The notes beneath the pieces were generated by a model. It searched no databases. It was not told the origin of the DNA and saw only the letters and a list, made by a program, of their open reading frames with translations. 47,823 bases of DNA from an uncultured Flavobacteriaceae bacterium (GTDB lineage Bacteria > Bacteroidota > Bacteroidia > Flavobacteriales > Flavobacteriaceae). A program made the position numbers and the translations under genes. Below, piece after piece: positions 16,547-25,246 of this stretch. The stretch lies in NCBI GenBank assembly GCA_938088195.1, contig CALKEO010000002.1:1-47823 (forward strand), written 5' to 3'. Within the stretch, counting starts at the first letter, position 1. The number at the start of each line of letters is the position of its first letter.

Positions 16547-18238
16547 ATGGAAACCAATTTTGATGCTATTGTAATAGGAACTGGAGTTAGTGGCGGCTGG
16601 GCTGCCAAAGAACTTTGTGAAAGTGGTTTAAAAACTCTTGTATTAGAAAGAGGAAGAATGTTAAAACATGTCGAAGATTATACAACAGCCAACTTAGATA
16701 ACTGGGATTTACCTCTTGGCGACGTTATAACCAATAAAATTAAAGAAAGACAGCCCAAACAAAGTAGAACAGGATATGTTAATAGAGAAACTACTAAGCA
16801 TTTATTTGTTGACGATATCGATCACCCTTACAATGAAGACAAACCTTTTGATTGGATAAGGGGATACCATGTGGGTGGGAGGTCACTTACTTGGGGGAGA
16901 CAAAGTCATCGACTTACAAAATTTGATTTTGAAGGTAATGCTAAAGAGGGTATTGCAGTGGATTGGCCCATAAGATATAATGATGTAGCACCTTGGTATG
17001 ATTATGTTGAAGATTACATTGGTGTTACTGGTGAAAACCTTGGTTTACCACAGTTTCCCAGCGGAAAATTATTGAAGCCTATGGAGATGAATTGTGTAGA
17101 GAAAGTTTTAAAAGATTCTGTAACAAAAACATATGATAATCGATTTGTTACTATTGCCAGAATCGCTCATATTACTGAGGGGACAAAGCCTGGCCTTGGA
17201 AGGGTAAGTTGTCAATACAGAAATCGATGTAGAAGGGGATGTCCATTTGGAGCCTATTTTAGTAGTAATTCTTCGACACTTCCTGCAGCTGAAGCTACTG
17301 GAAACATGACTTTAAGGCCTCACTCAGTTGTTCATGAAATTATGTATGATGAATCAACAAAAAAGGCAACTGGAGTAAAAGTCATCGATGCAGAAACTAA
17401 CCTGACTTATGAATTTAAAGCTAAAGTTATATTTGTTTGCGCCTCAACCGTTGGATCTACTTCAATTTTAATGCAATCAAAATCTAATAGATTTCCTAAT
17501 GGAATGGGTAACGATTGTGAAGAACTCGGTCATAATTTAATGGATCATCATTTTAAAGTTGGAGCGAGAGCTAAATGTGATGATTTTGGTGATAAGTATT
17601 ATACTGGAAGAAGACCAGGTGGAATTAACATACCTAAATTTAGAAATATTGGTGGGTCAACTAATAGAAAAGATTTCTTAAGAGGATACGGATATCAAGG
17701 TGGTGCTAGCAGAGGAAATTATAACGACTTAATTGCCGAATTATCCTACGGAAAAGATTTAAAAGAAGCTGTTTTATCTCCTGGTGGATGGAATGTAGGA
17801 CTTTCAGGATTTGGAGAAATTTTACCATACCATGAAAATAAGATGTATTTAAATTATGATAAGCTAGACAAATGGGGACTCCCAACTGTTACTTTTGATG
17901 CTCATATAAGAGAAAATGAAATAAATATGAGAAAAGATATGAAAAGTCAAGCCGTTGAAATGCTTGAAAAAGCTGGATTTAAAAATGTAAGTAGTACAGA
18001 ATCAAGGTATGATCTAGGATTAGGAATTCATGAAATGGGAACAGCAAGAATGGGTCGTGACCCGAAAACTTCAGTTTTAAATAAATTTAATCAAATACAC
18101 TCAGTCAAAAATGTTTTTGTAACAGATGGATCAGCTATGACATCTGCAGGGAATGTTAATCCGTCACTAACCTATATGGCATTAACAGCCAGAGCTGTTA
18201 ATCATGCAGTAGGTGAATTAAATAAAAAAAATATTTAA
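16547..18238 (+). CDS. GMC-family FAD dehydrogenase, probable glycoside 3-dehydrogenase catalytic subunit
   Basis: The protein has 563 residues. The FAD-binding loop is V-I-G-T-G-V-S-G-G at 9-17, and G-G-R-S-L-T-W-G at 110-117 is the second GMC block. The C-terminus has H-E-M-G-T-A-R-M-G and N-V-N-P-S-L-T around the active site. Three cysteines in R-V-S-C222-Q-Y-R-N-R-C228-R-R-G-C232-P-F match the place where bacterial FAD glucose and glucoside dehydrogenases hold a small iron-sulfur cluster. There is no signal peptide. The next gene, 2 bases away, encodes the gluconate-dehydrogenase-subunit-3 partner with an RR signal, so the large subunit probably leaves the cell by hitch-hiking. It is likely to oxidise the C3 hydroxyl of sugars or glycosides; the substrate is unproven. 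Confidence 0.85.
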   Translation: METNFDAIVIGTGVSGGWAAKELCESGLKTLVLERGRMLKHVEDYTTANLDNWDLPLGDVITNKIKERQPKQSRTGYVNRETTKHLFVDDIDHPYNEDKPFDWIRGYHVGGRSLTWGRQSHRLTKFDFEGNAKEGIAVDWPIRYNDVAPWYDYVEDYIGVTGENLGLPQFPSGKLLKPMEMNCVEKVLKDSVTKTYDNRFVTIARIAHITEGTKPGLGRVSCQYRNRCRRGCPFGAYFSSNSSTLPAAEATGNMTLRPHSVVHEIMYDESTKKATGVKVIDAETNLTYEFKAKVIFVCASTVGSTSILMQSKSNRFPNGMGNDCEELGHNLMDHHFKVGARAKCDDFGDKYYTGRRPGGINIPKFRNIGGSTNRKDFLRGYGYQGGASRGNYNDLIAELSYGKDLKEAVLSPGGWNVGLSGFGEILPYHENKMYLNYDKLDKWGLPTVTFDAHIRENEINMRKDMKSQAVEMLEKAGFKNVSSTESRYDLGLGIHEMGTARMGRDPKTSVLNKFNQIHSVKNVFVTDGSAMTSAGNVNPSLTYMALTARAVNHAVGELNKKNI

Positions 18239-18240
18239 AA

Positions 18241-18879
18241 ATGAATAGAAGAAAAGCACTTAAAAATTTAGGATTAAGTTTAGGAACAATTACGTTATCT
18301 CCTGCAGTACTGAGTTTACTTCAAAGTTGTAAAAATGATTTGGATTGGAACCCTGTATTTTTTAATTCAAATCAAGTGAATATTGTTTCTGAATTATCAG
18401 ATTTAATTATACCATCTGGTGATGATATTCCTGGTTCAAAAGAATTAAATTTAATTAAATTCATTGATCTATATATTCACAATATTTCAAATAAAAAAGA
18501 ACAAGATTTATTAAAAAAATCAATGGATGCATTTTTAAGTGATTGTTTAATAAAATCAAATAAAAATAATATTGATAATCTTGAAAGAAATGATTTAGAC
18601 ACGAGTTTAGAATACTATTTCAAAATTAAAAATAGTTCTCATCGTAAATGGAGGCAGGCTTACAACAAAAATAAAGATGAAAATATTGAGAATAAGACTG
18701 ATTTAAATGAAGCTTTTTCATTTAATTTTTTAAACACTATTCGTCAACTGACTATTACTGCATTTAAAGGAAATGAGTACATAGGTGAAAATGTTTTAGC
18801 ATACGTTCCAATTCCTGGTCAGCAAAAAGGGTGTGTTGATTTACAAGAGACAACTGGTGGGAGAGCTTGGTCATTGTAA
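18241..18879 (+). CDS. gluconate 2-dehydrogenase subunit 3-like small subunit with Tat signal
   Basis: The protein has 212 residues. N-R3-R4-K-A-L-K-N-L-G-L-S-L is a twin-arginine start followed by a hydrophobic stretch and L-L-Q-S-C at 26-30, so a lipoprotein form is possible. The body (about 45-190) has the L-S-D-L-I-I-P-S-G-D-D-I-P-G pattern of gluconate_2-dh3 (PF13618), and the tail G-C-V-D-L-Q-E-T-T-G-G-R-A-W is a typical ending. In known enzymes this subunit folds onto the GMC subunit and carries it through the Tat pore. It follows the GMC gene by 2 bases and precedes an esterase gene by 4. Confidence 0.85.
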   Translation: MNRRKALKNLGLSLGTITLSPAVLSLLQSCKNDLDWNPVFFNSNQVNIVSELSDLIIPSGDDIPGSKELNLIKFIDLYIHNISNKKEQDLLKKSMDAFLSDCLIKSNKNNIDNLERNDLDTSLEYYFKIKNSSHRKWRQAYNKNKDENIENKTDLNEAFSFNFLNTIRQLTITAFKGNEYIGENVLAYVPIPGQQKGCVDLQETTGGRAWSL

Positions 18880-18883
18880 TTTC

Positions 18884-19777
18884 ATGAAAAATTCTTTAAT
18901 TTTTATATTGTTTTTCGTTTCCTATGGATTATTTAGCCAGACTAATTATCCTCCAAAAAATGTTGGCTTTGCAATAGAATATGTCTACAAAAAAACAAAA
19001 GATACTGACCTGAAAGTTTGGGTTTTCAATCCAAAAGGTCATGTGTTGACAAAAAAAAAACCTGCGATAATCTTCTTTTTTGGAGGAGGGTATAGATCTG
19101 GGACACCTGACCAATTTGTTGAGCATGCTAAATATTTAAGTTCCAGAGGAATGGTTGCAATTTTAGCAGATTACAGAGTATCAAGTAGACATGATGTAAA
19201 AGTTATTAATTCTATTTCTGATGGAAAATCTTCAATTAAATGGCTCAAAGAAAATGCTGATATTTTAGGTGTAGATAAAAGTAGGATTGTTGCAAGTGGG
19301 GGATCAGCTGGCGGACATTTAGCTGCTTCAACTGCCTTATTAAATCAATTTGATGACATTAAAGAAATAAATAGCAAATTCAATTCTAAACCAAATGCTC
19401 TAATTCTTTTTAATCCCGGATTAAATTCAAATGAAGAAAGGTGGATTAAAAATCAAAATCAAGTTGAAAGAATTGGTACCAATGATAACTATAGTATATC
19501 ACCTTTTCATAATATTACAAATAATGTACCTCCAACTATAATCTTTCATGGATCTGCAGATAAAACTGTACCTGTGTCATCTGCTGAACTTTTTACAAAA
19601 AAAATGAATGATTTGGGTAATAACTGTAAACTATTTATTTATAAAGATCTTGAACATGGATTTTTTAATTATGGAAGAAATTCTAATGGTCCTTTTGTTG
19701 ATACCATGAGAAAAGTAGACGATTTTCTTGTATCTTTAGGATATATACAATCTCTTCCATCTTTAATAGATAAATAA
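18884..19777 (+). CDS. secreted alpha/beta-hydrolase (esterase, BD-FAE/HSL-like)
   Basis: The protein has 297 residues from the ATG at 18884. A longer frame from a GTG at 18833 overlaps the previous gene and would bury the signal peptide, so the ATG is preferred. The signal peptide ends Y-G-L-F-S-Q at about 18. The oxyanion segment is F-F-F-G-G-G-Y, the nucleophile elbow G-G-S-A-G-G, the Asp lies in G-S-A-D-K-T-V-P, and the His in D-L-E-H-G-F-F. These are the standard triad blocks of carbohydrate-esterase/lipase-like hydrolases. It may deacetylate sugars or esters taken in by the sugar-oxidising neighbours. It lies 4 bases after the small subunit gene, in the same operon. Confidence 0.85.
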   Translation: MKNSLIFILFFVSYGLFSQTNYPPKNVGFAIEYVYKKTKDTDLKVWVFNPKGHVLTKKKPAIIFFFGGGYRSGTPDQFVEHAKYLSSRGMVAILADYRVSSRHDVKVINSISDGKSSIKWLKENADILGVDKSRIVASGGSAGGHLAASTALLNQFDDIKEINSKFNSKPNALILFNPGLNSNEERWIKNQNQVERIGTNDNYSISPFHNITNNVPPTIIFHGSADKTVPVSSAELFTKKMNDLGNNCKLFIYKDLEHGFFNYGRNSNGPFVDTMRKVDDFLVSLGYIQSLPSLIDK

Positions 19778-19779
19778 TA

Positions 19780-20382
19780 GTGAGAAAATTTTTATTTTAT
19801 TTTGTTCTTTTTACAATTTCAGTAAATTATTCACAGGATAAAGAAGATCTTTTTAACCTCATTTCTAATGAAGAAAAAAAAATCGAATTACTCCCTCAAA
19901 AAATGATTTTTACTCAAAGTTTGCTTTGGGGTAAAAAGGGTTTGTTGAGAAAAACACGAATTTCAGAATTAAATCTAGAGAATAGACAAAAAGAATTAAG
20001 ATTAAGAAAGTCAATGCTTACTGCTCATCAGGCAATAGGATATTTAACATTGGCTTCAATGATAGCTCAAGGTATAATTGGAGGGAAGCTGTATAATGGA
20101 GATGAAAGTTTGAGAAGTACTCATAATACTATGGGTAAGGTTGTAAATATTGGTTATTTTACTGGAGCTGGTCTCTCATTATTTTCACCTCCTCCACTTA
20201 TAAATAAAAAGAAATCAAAGGGATTTGATTCAATAAAAGCTCATAAAATATTAGCCACCATTCATTTTTCTGCAATGGTTGCTACAAATCATTATAAACA
20301 CAGAGATAAAAAAATTCATAAAGCATCTGCTTACACTGCTTTTGCTAGCTATGCAACAGCTGTAATTGTCTTAAAATTTTAA
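19780..20382 (+). CDS. four-helix His-rich membrane protein, possibly b561-like
   Basis: The protein has 200 residues with a GTG start 2 bases after the esterase stop. There is an N-terminal signal peptide (1-18), a charged linker of about 60 residues, then four hydrophobic helices (about 80-101, 117-140, 152-172 and 180-198). Histidines sit at 83, 115, 155, 162, 171, 174 and 180, close to helix ends, as in bis-heme cytochrome b561 proteins. The adjacent YceI gene strengthens this, since E. coli has a yceJ (b561-type) and yceI pair. I do not recognise the family with certainty; heme binding is an inference. A possible role is to accept electrons from the upstream GMC dehydrogenase. Confidence 0.6.
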   Translation: MRKFLFYFVLFTISVNYSQDKEDLFNLISNEEKKIELLPQKMIFTQSLLWGKKGLLRKTRISELNLENRQKELRLRKSMLTAHQAIGYLTLASMIAQGIIGGKLYNGDESLRSTHNTMGKVVNIGYFTGAGLSLFSPPPLINKKKSKGFDSIKAHKILATIHFSAMVATNHYKHRDKKIHKASAYTAFASYATAVIVLKF

Positions 20383-20383
20383 T

Positions 20384-20923
20384 ATGAAGAAATTATTTTT
20401 ACTTTTCATTCTAATACCAATTACGAATTGTTTTTCTCAGGAGCAGGAAAGATGGATGTTAAATTCAGAGTCTTCTGTTATTAAGTATGAGGCAAAACAT
20501 TTGCTTCATAAGTGGGAGGGAATAAATGAAAAAATCAAGGGAGTTTTTCTGTTAAAAAATAATGCTGGAAAAATAGCTGTTGCAGCAAACATATCAGATT
20601 TTGATACAGGAATTAGTAATAGAGATTCCAATACACTAAGAGTTTTAAATGCCTTGGAATATCCTCAAGTTAAATTTTATTCTGATAAAATTTTAATTTC
20701 TGAAAATGTTATAAGTTTTGAGGGTGAACTAGATTTCCATGGTGTAAAAATTAAAAAAAATATTGAGGCAAATTATTTCATAAAGAATAGTTCAATAAAT
20801 ATTGAAGGAAATTTTCCAATACAATTAACTGATTTTGACATCAAGCTTCCCTCTTTGATGTTAGTAAAAATGGATAACATAGCTAATATCAAATACAAAT
20901 TAATTTTTGAAATGAATAAATAG
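20384..20923 (+). CDS. YceI-family exported lipid-binding protein
   Basis: The protein has 179 residues. The signal peptide ends T-N-C-F-S-Q at about 19. The mature chain starts W-M-L-N-S-E-S-S-V-I-K-Y-E-A, continues through I-K-G-V-F and V-A-A-N-I-S-D-F-D-T-G, and has R-D-S-N-T-L-R-V-L-N-A-L-E-Y-P-Q-V near 85-100, all parts of the YceI beta-barrel lipocalin-like fold that binds isoprenoids such as quinones. It starts 1 base after the four-helix protein, so translation is probably coupled. A role as quinone or polyprenoid carrier for the nearby redox enzymes is a reasonable but untested idea. Confidence 0.87.
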   Translation: MKKLFLLFILIPITNCFSQEQERWMLNSESSVIKYEAKHLLHKWEGINEKIKGVFLLKNNAGKIAVAANISDFDTGISNRDSNTLRVLNALEYPQVKFYSDKILISENVISFEGELDFHGVKIKKNIEANYFIKNSSINIEGNFPIQLTDFDIKLPSLMLVKMDNIANIKYKLIFEMNK

Positions 20924-20930
20924 TTTTATT

Positions 20931-22238
20931 ATGAAAAAACTTTGTTTATTACTGCTTTTTTTTTCAATTAACTCAGTTGCTCAAAATCCAAACATAGTAT
21001 ATATATTAGTAGATGATCTGGGATATGGTGATTTGAGTTCTTATGGTGCCCAAGATGTTAAAACTCCAGTAATTGATAAGTTAGCTAGTGAAGGTAAACG
21101 CTTTACTAGGGCTTATGCAAATAGTAATGTTTGCTCGCCAAGCAGAGCATCAATTTTATCAGGAAATTATCCTGATAGAGTAGGTGTTCCAGGAGTAATT
21201 AGACAATTTGAAGATAATGATTGGGGAAATTTAAGTAATGATTTTGTTTCTCTTCCTGATGCTCTTAAAAAATCAGGATATAAAACTGCTCTTATTGGAA
21301 AATGGCATTTAGGTTTAGATTCACCTGACATTCCAAATGAAAGAGGATTCGATTTTTTTAAAGGCTTTTTAGGTGATATGATGGATGATTATAATCATCA
21401 TTTAAGAGGAGGTGTTAATTGGATGAGAGAAAATGATATCGAAATTAATCCAAAGGGACATGCAACGGATTTATTTACTCAATGGTCAGTGGATTATATT
21501 AATGAAAATAAAAACTCAAAAAATCCCTTTTTTCTATTTTTAAATTATAATGCCCCTCATTCACCCATTCAGCCACCAAAAAAATGGTTGAATATGGTAA
21601 AAAATAGAGAAACAAAAGCTGATTTAAATCGTCAAAAATTAATTGCTTTTATAGAGCATTTAGACAACTCAATAGAAAAGGTTTTAGTTTCTCTTGAAAA
21701 AAATAACCTTATCAATAATACTGTTATTATTTTTACTTCTGACAATGGAGGTGCATTATATTATTCTGCTTCTAACAAACCCCTAAATGGAGGAAAAGGT
21801 AACATGATGGAGGGAGGAATTAGGGTTCCATGTATAGTAAAGTGGCAGAGCGTTGTTAAACCAGGAATTGTAAAAGAACCTATTATGCTGATGGATTTTT
21901 ATCCAACGCTGATAAATATTTCAAGAAAATATGATAATTTAAAACTACCTTCAAAAAACATTCTTCCTCTGTTAAAAGAAAATATGCTTACATATGAGGA
22001 CAGATATATGGTTTGGGTTAGAAGAGAAGGTCATATTTTTGGTGGAAGAGCATTCTACGCTATATCAGACGGTCGTTATAAATTATTACAAAATTCACCC
22101 TTTGAGCCTTATGTTTTATACGATCTGAATAATGATCCATTTGAAAAAAATCCTATAATAAATAAAGAAGTTAAAAACAGGCTTCAAAAAGAGCTTACAA
22201 AACATATTCAGATATCGGGAAATATTCCCTGGCAGTAA
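20931..22238 (+). CDS. secreted type I sulfatase
   Basis: The protein has 435 residues. The signal peptide ends N-S-V-A-Q at about 18. The metal-binding D28-D29 lies in L-V-D-D-L-G-Y-G-D. The signature C68-S-P-S-R-A-S has the Cys that is converted to formylglycine, and G-K-W-H-L-G and T-S-D-N-G-G-A carry further active-site residues. The chain is on the short side for family S1. It would hydrolyse sulfate esters, typically of algal or animal polysaccharides. No formylglycine-generating enzyme is in the window. It is 7 bases after yceI and 43 before glpK. The substrate cannot be read from the sequence. Confidence 0.9.
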   Translation: MKKLCLLLLFFSINSVAQNPNIVYILVDDLGYGDLSSYGAQDVKTPVIDKLASEGKRFTRAYANSNVCSPSRASILSGNYPDRVGVPGVIRQFEDNDWGNLSNDFVSLPDALKKSGYKTALIGKWHLGLDSPDIPNERGFDFFKGFLGDMMDDYNHHLRGGVNWMRENDIEINPKGHATDLFTQWSVDYINENKNSKNPFFLFLNYNAPHSPIQPPKKWLNMVKNRETKADLNRQKLIAFIEHLDNSIEKVLVSLEKNNLINNTVIIFTSDNGGALYYSASNKPLNGGKGNMMEGGIRVPCIVKWQSVVKPGIVKEPIMLMDFYPTLINISRKYDNLKLPSKNILPLLKENMLTYEDRYMVWVRREGHIFGGRAFYAISDGRYKLLQNSPFEPYVLYDLNNDPFEKNPIINKEVKNRLQKELTKHIQISGNIPWQ

Positions 22239-22281
22239 ATCCTGATTGAAATTTTTGAATGCCTTTTAAAAAAACATTAAT

Positions 22282-23757
22282 ATGAAAAAATATATATTAT
22301 CAGTTGATGCTGGAACAACGAGCTCTAGGGCTATTCTATTTGATAAAAAAGGAAATCAAATATCAATTTCTCAATTTGAGTTTAATCAGTTTTTTCCAAA
22401 AGAGTCTTGGGTTGAACATGATCCAATTGAAATTTGGGAAACTCAATTAAAAGCCATTAAAAGTGTCATTAAGAAATCAAAAATTAATGTTGATGAAATT
22501 GATTCAATCGGAATTACCAATCAAAGGGAAACAACAGTTATATGGAATAAAAATACTGGCCAACCCGTATATAATGCAATTGTATGGCAAGATAGAAGAA
22601 CAGCTTTCATTTGCGATGAATTAAAAGCCAACGGATTTGAAAAATCATTTTATAATAAAACAGGATTGGTATTGGATGCTTACTTCTCAGGAACTAAAAT
22701 CAAATGGATATTAGACTCTGATCCACAAGTTCGCGAACTAGCCAATAGTGGAGATTTATTATTTGGTACAATTGATAGTTGGTTGATTTGGAATTTAACT
22801 GGTGGAAAATGTCACATGACCGATTATTCAAATGCCAGTAGAACATTAATGTTTAATATACATACCCTAAAATGGGATAAGGAATTACTTTCAATTTTAA
22901 ATATTCCAAACACCTTATTACCTGAGGTTGTTGATAGCTCAAAAAAAATAGGTTTCAGTGAAAAATCAATTTTAGGATCTGAAATTCAAATTTGTGGTGT
23001 AGCCGGTGACCAACAAGCTGCGTTGTTTGGACAAATGTGTATCAATCCAGGTGATGTTAAAAATACTTATGGAACAGGATGTTTTTGTATGATGAATACA
23101 GGGACAAAGGCAGTAAAATCAAATAATAAAATGCTGACAACTATTGCATGGAAAATTGGAAAAGAAACAATATACGCTTTGGAAGGAAGTGTTTTTATTG
23201 CAGGTGCTTTAGTACAATGGTTGAGAGATCAATTAAATATTATTAAAGATTCCTCTGAAATTGAAACATTAGCTAGTTCTGTTAAGGACAGTGGTGGAGT
23301 TACTTTTATTTCTGCTTTATCTGGTTTGGGTGCTCCTTACTGGAATCCAACTGCTACTGGAGCAATTATGGGTATAACTAGAGGAACTCAAAAAGGACAT
23401 ATTGCTAGAGCAGCTTTAGAAGCTATTGCATTACGTTCACTTGAAATAATCACAGAAATGGAAAAGGATTCAGGAACAAAATTTAATAAATTAAAAGTAG
23501 ACGGGGGGGCAAGTAATAATAATCTTCTAATGCAAATTCAATCAAACTTTCTAAAAACAACTGTAGTTAGACCAAGGACAACTGAAACAACAGCACTTGG
23601 AGCCGCTTTTTTAGCTGGTTTAGGCTCAGGATTTTGGTCATCTATTGAAGAGATTAAAGATCTTTGGAAAATTGATAAAGTATTTAATCCATCCGACAAC
23701 AATAATGATCAATTAGTGCTAAATAATTGGAAAAAAAGAATTAAAAAAATTCAATAA
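22282..23757 (+). CDS. glpK: glycerol kinase
   Basis: The protein has 491 residues, close to the usual length of about 500. It phosphorylates glycerol with ATP to sn-glycerol 3-phosphate in the cytosol. The FGGY-kinase start S-V-D-A-G-T-T-S-S-R-A-I-L-F-D is at 4-18, W-Q-D-R-R near 103, the G-V-A-G-D-Q-Q-A-A-L-F-G block near 240 and the late G-L-G-A-P-Y-W near 355, all typical of GlpK. It leads a tight run with glpD (2-base gap) and glpF (2-base gap), a full uptake-and-oxidation route for glycerol. There is no obvious regulator nearby. Confidence 0.95.
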   Translation: MKKYILSVDAGTTSSRAILFDKKGNQISISQFEFNQFFPKESWVEHDPIEIWETQLKAIKSVIKKSKINVDEIDSIGITNQRETTVIWNKNTGQPVYNAIVWQDRRTAFICDELKANGFEKSFYNKTGLVLDAYFSGTKIKWILDSDPQVRELANSGDLLFGTIDSWLIWNLTGGKCHMTDYSNASRTLMFNIHTLKWDKELLSILNIPNTLLPEVVDSSKKIGFSEKSILGSEIQICGVAGDQQAALFGQMCINPGDVKNTYGTGCFCMMNTGTKAVKSNNKMLTTIAWKIGKETIYALEGSVFIAGALVQWLRDQLNIIKDSSEIETLASSVKDSGGVTFISALSGLGAPYWNPTATGAIMGITRGTQKGHIARAALEAIALRSLEIITEMEKDSGTKFNKLKVDGGASNNNLLMQIQSNFLKTTVVRPRTTETTALGAAFLAGLGSGFWSSIEEIKDLWKIDKVFNPSDNNNDQLVLNNWKKRIKKIQ

Positions 23758-23759
23758 AA

Positions 23760-25244
23760 TTGAATAGATCCTCCAATTTAAAATTACTTAATAATAAAAT
23801 ATTTGATTTTATAATTATTGGTGGAGGAGCAACTGGACTAGGATGCGCTTTAGACGCCTCTTCAAGAGGATGTTCTGTATTATTGGTTGAAAAACATGAT
23901 TTTTGTAAAGGTACATCTTCAAGAAGCACCAAACTTATTCATGGAGGAGTAAGGTACTTAGAAAAAGGTCAATTCTCTTTGGTTTATCAGGCTTTAAAAG
24001 AAAGAGATATTTTATATCAGAATGCCAGTCACCTAGTTAATGAAGTAGGTTTTTTAATTCCTACGTATAATATATTTTATAAAATTTATTATTGGCTTGG
24101 ATTAAAATTATATGATTTAATTTCAGGGAATAAGATTTTCAACAAATCTAAAATGATTGGAAAAAAAGAAGCCATTTTTTTGGTTCCAAACATTGAAAGA
24201 GATAAGTTAAACGGTGGTATTGTTTATTACGATGGACAATTTAATGATTCGAGAATGGGATTAGATATAGCTTTGACTGCTTCGGATAACAACGCGGTAC
24301 TTATTAATTATATGTCCTTTGAATCGTTTATTAAAAATAAAAAAAACAATATAATTGGTGTTAATACGACAGATATATTGACTGGGAATGTATATAAAGT
24401 TTTTGGACAAAAAATTATCAATTGTACTGGGGTTTTTTCCGATTCTATTTTAAGAAAGGATTCTTTTAATTCAAAACCTTTAATAAAACCTAGCCAAGGA
24501 ATTCATTTAGTAGTAGAAAAAAAATTTTTAAAAGGAGATTTCGGAATACTTGTTCCTAAAACTTCAGACGGAAGAATACTCTTTGCTGTTCCATGGCTGG
24601 GACATGTACTGCTTGGAACAACAGAAACTGACATTGATAAACCAGTAATTGACCCAAGTCCAAAAAAAATAGAAATTGATTTTATTTTAAATACAATAAA
24701 TAAGTATATGGAAATTAAGCCAAAAAAAAGTGATGTGAAGAGTGTTTTTGTAGGCTTAAGACCTTTAATTTCTTCAAATAAAAAAGGCAAATCTAAAGAT
24801 CTTTCAAGAACTCATAAAATTATTATTAGTTCCTCAGGTTTAGTTAGCGTTGTTGGAGGGAAATGGACAAATTACCGAATTATGGGGAAAGAGGTTATCG
24901 ATTTATCATTAAAAAAAATGGATCAAAAGTTTGTTAAATCTAAGACCGAGACACTAAAAATAAAAAACGGACTTAGTAAGGTTGATTTAAAGGAAAAATC
25001 CTTAAGTAAGAATTTTTATCTGTCAAAAAGTCAAATAATTCACTTTGTTAGAAATGAAATGGCAATTAATATCGATGATATTATGTCACGTCGTTCTCGT
25101 TGTTTATTTTTAAGTAGTGAAGAAAGTGAAATGATTGCACCAAAAGTAGTTAAAATCATGTCTGAAGAACTTTCAAAAAACCAAGATTGGATAGATGAAC
25201 AGTTAATCAGATTTAATAAGCTAATTAAACTTTATAAAATATAA
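23760..25244 (+). CDS. glpD: glycerol-3-phosphate dehydrogenase (FAD-dependent)
   Basis: The protein has 494 residues. It oxidises sn-glycerol 3-phosphate to dihydroxyacetone phosphate and passes electrons to the quinone pool at the inner membrane. The dinucleotide loop is F-I-I-I-G-G-G-A-T-G-L-G at about 17-28. G-T-S-S-R-S-T-K-L-I-H-G-G-V-R-Y-L-E follows near 50-67, and the C-terminal DAO_C-type helical domain runs from about 395. The chosen start is TTG at 23760, 2 bases after the glpK stop; no upstream ATG fits, and the FAD loop position agrees with it. The weak start may set the GlpD:GlpK ratio. Confidence 0.94.
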   Translation: MNRSSNLKLLNNKIFDFIIIGGGATGLGCALDASSRGCSVLLVEKHDFCKGTSSRSTKLIHGGVRYLEKGQFSLVYQALKERDILYQNASHLVNEVGFLIPTYNIFYKIYYWLGLKLYDLISGNKIFNKSKMIGKKEAIFLVPNIERDKLNGGIVYYDGQFNDSRMGLDIALTASDNNAVLINYMSFESFIKNKKNNIIGVNTTDILTGNVYKVFGQKIINCTGVFSDSILRKDSFNSKPLIKPSQGIHLVVEKKFLKGDFGILVPKTSDGRILFAVPWLGHVLLGTTETDIDKPVIDPSPKKIEIDFILNTINKYMEIKPKKSDVKSVFVGLRPLISSNKKGKSKDLSRTHKIIISSSGLVSVVGGKWTNYRIMGKEVIDLSLKKMDQKFVKSKTETLKIKNGLSKVDLKEKSLSKNFYLSKSQIIHFVRNEMAINIDDIMSRRSRCLFLSSEESEMIAPKVVKIMSEELSKNQDWIDEQLIRFNKLIKLYKI

Positions 25245-25246
25245 TT

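Noticed and set aside
18833-18883. GTG start that would extend the esterase upstream into the small-subunit gene
   Set aside because: The extension overlaps the previous gene and puts 17 polar residues before a clear signal peptide that begins at the ATG at 18884.
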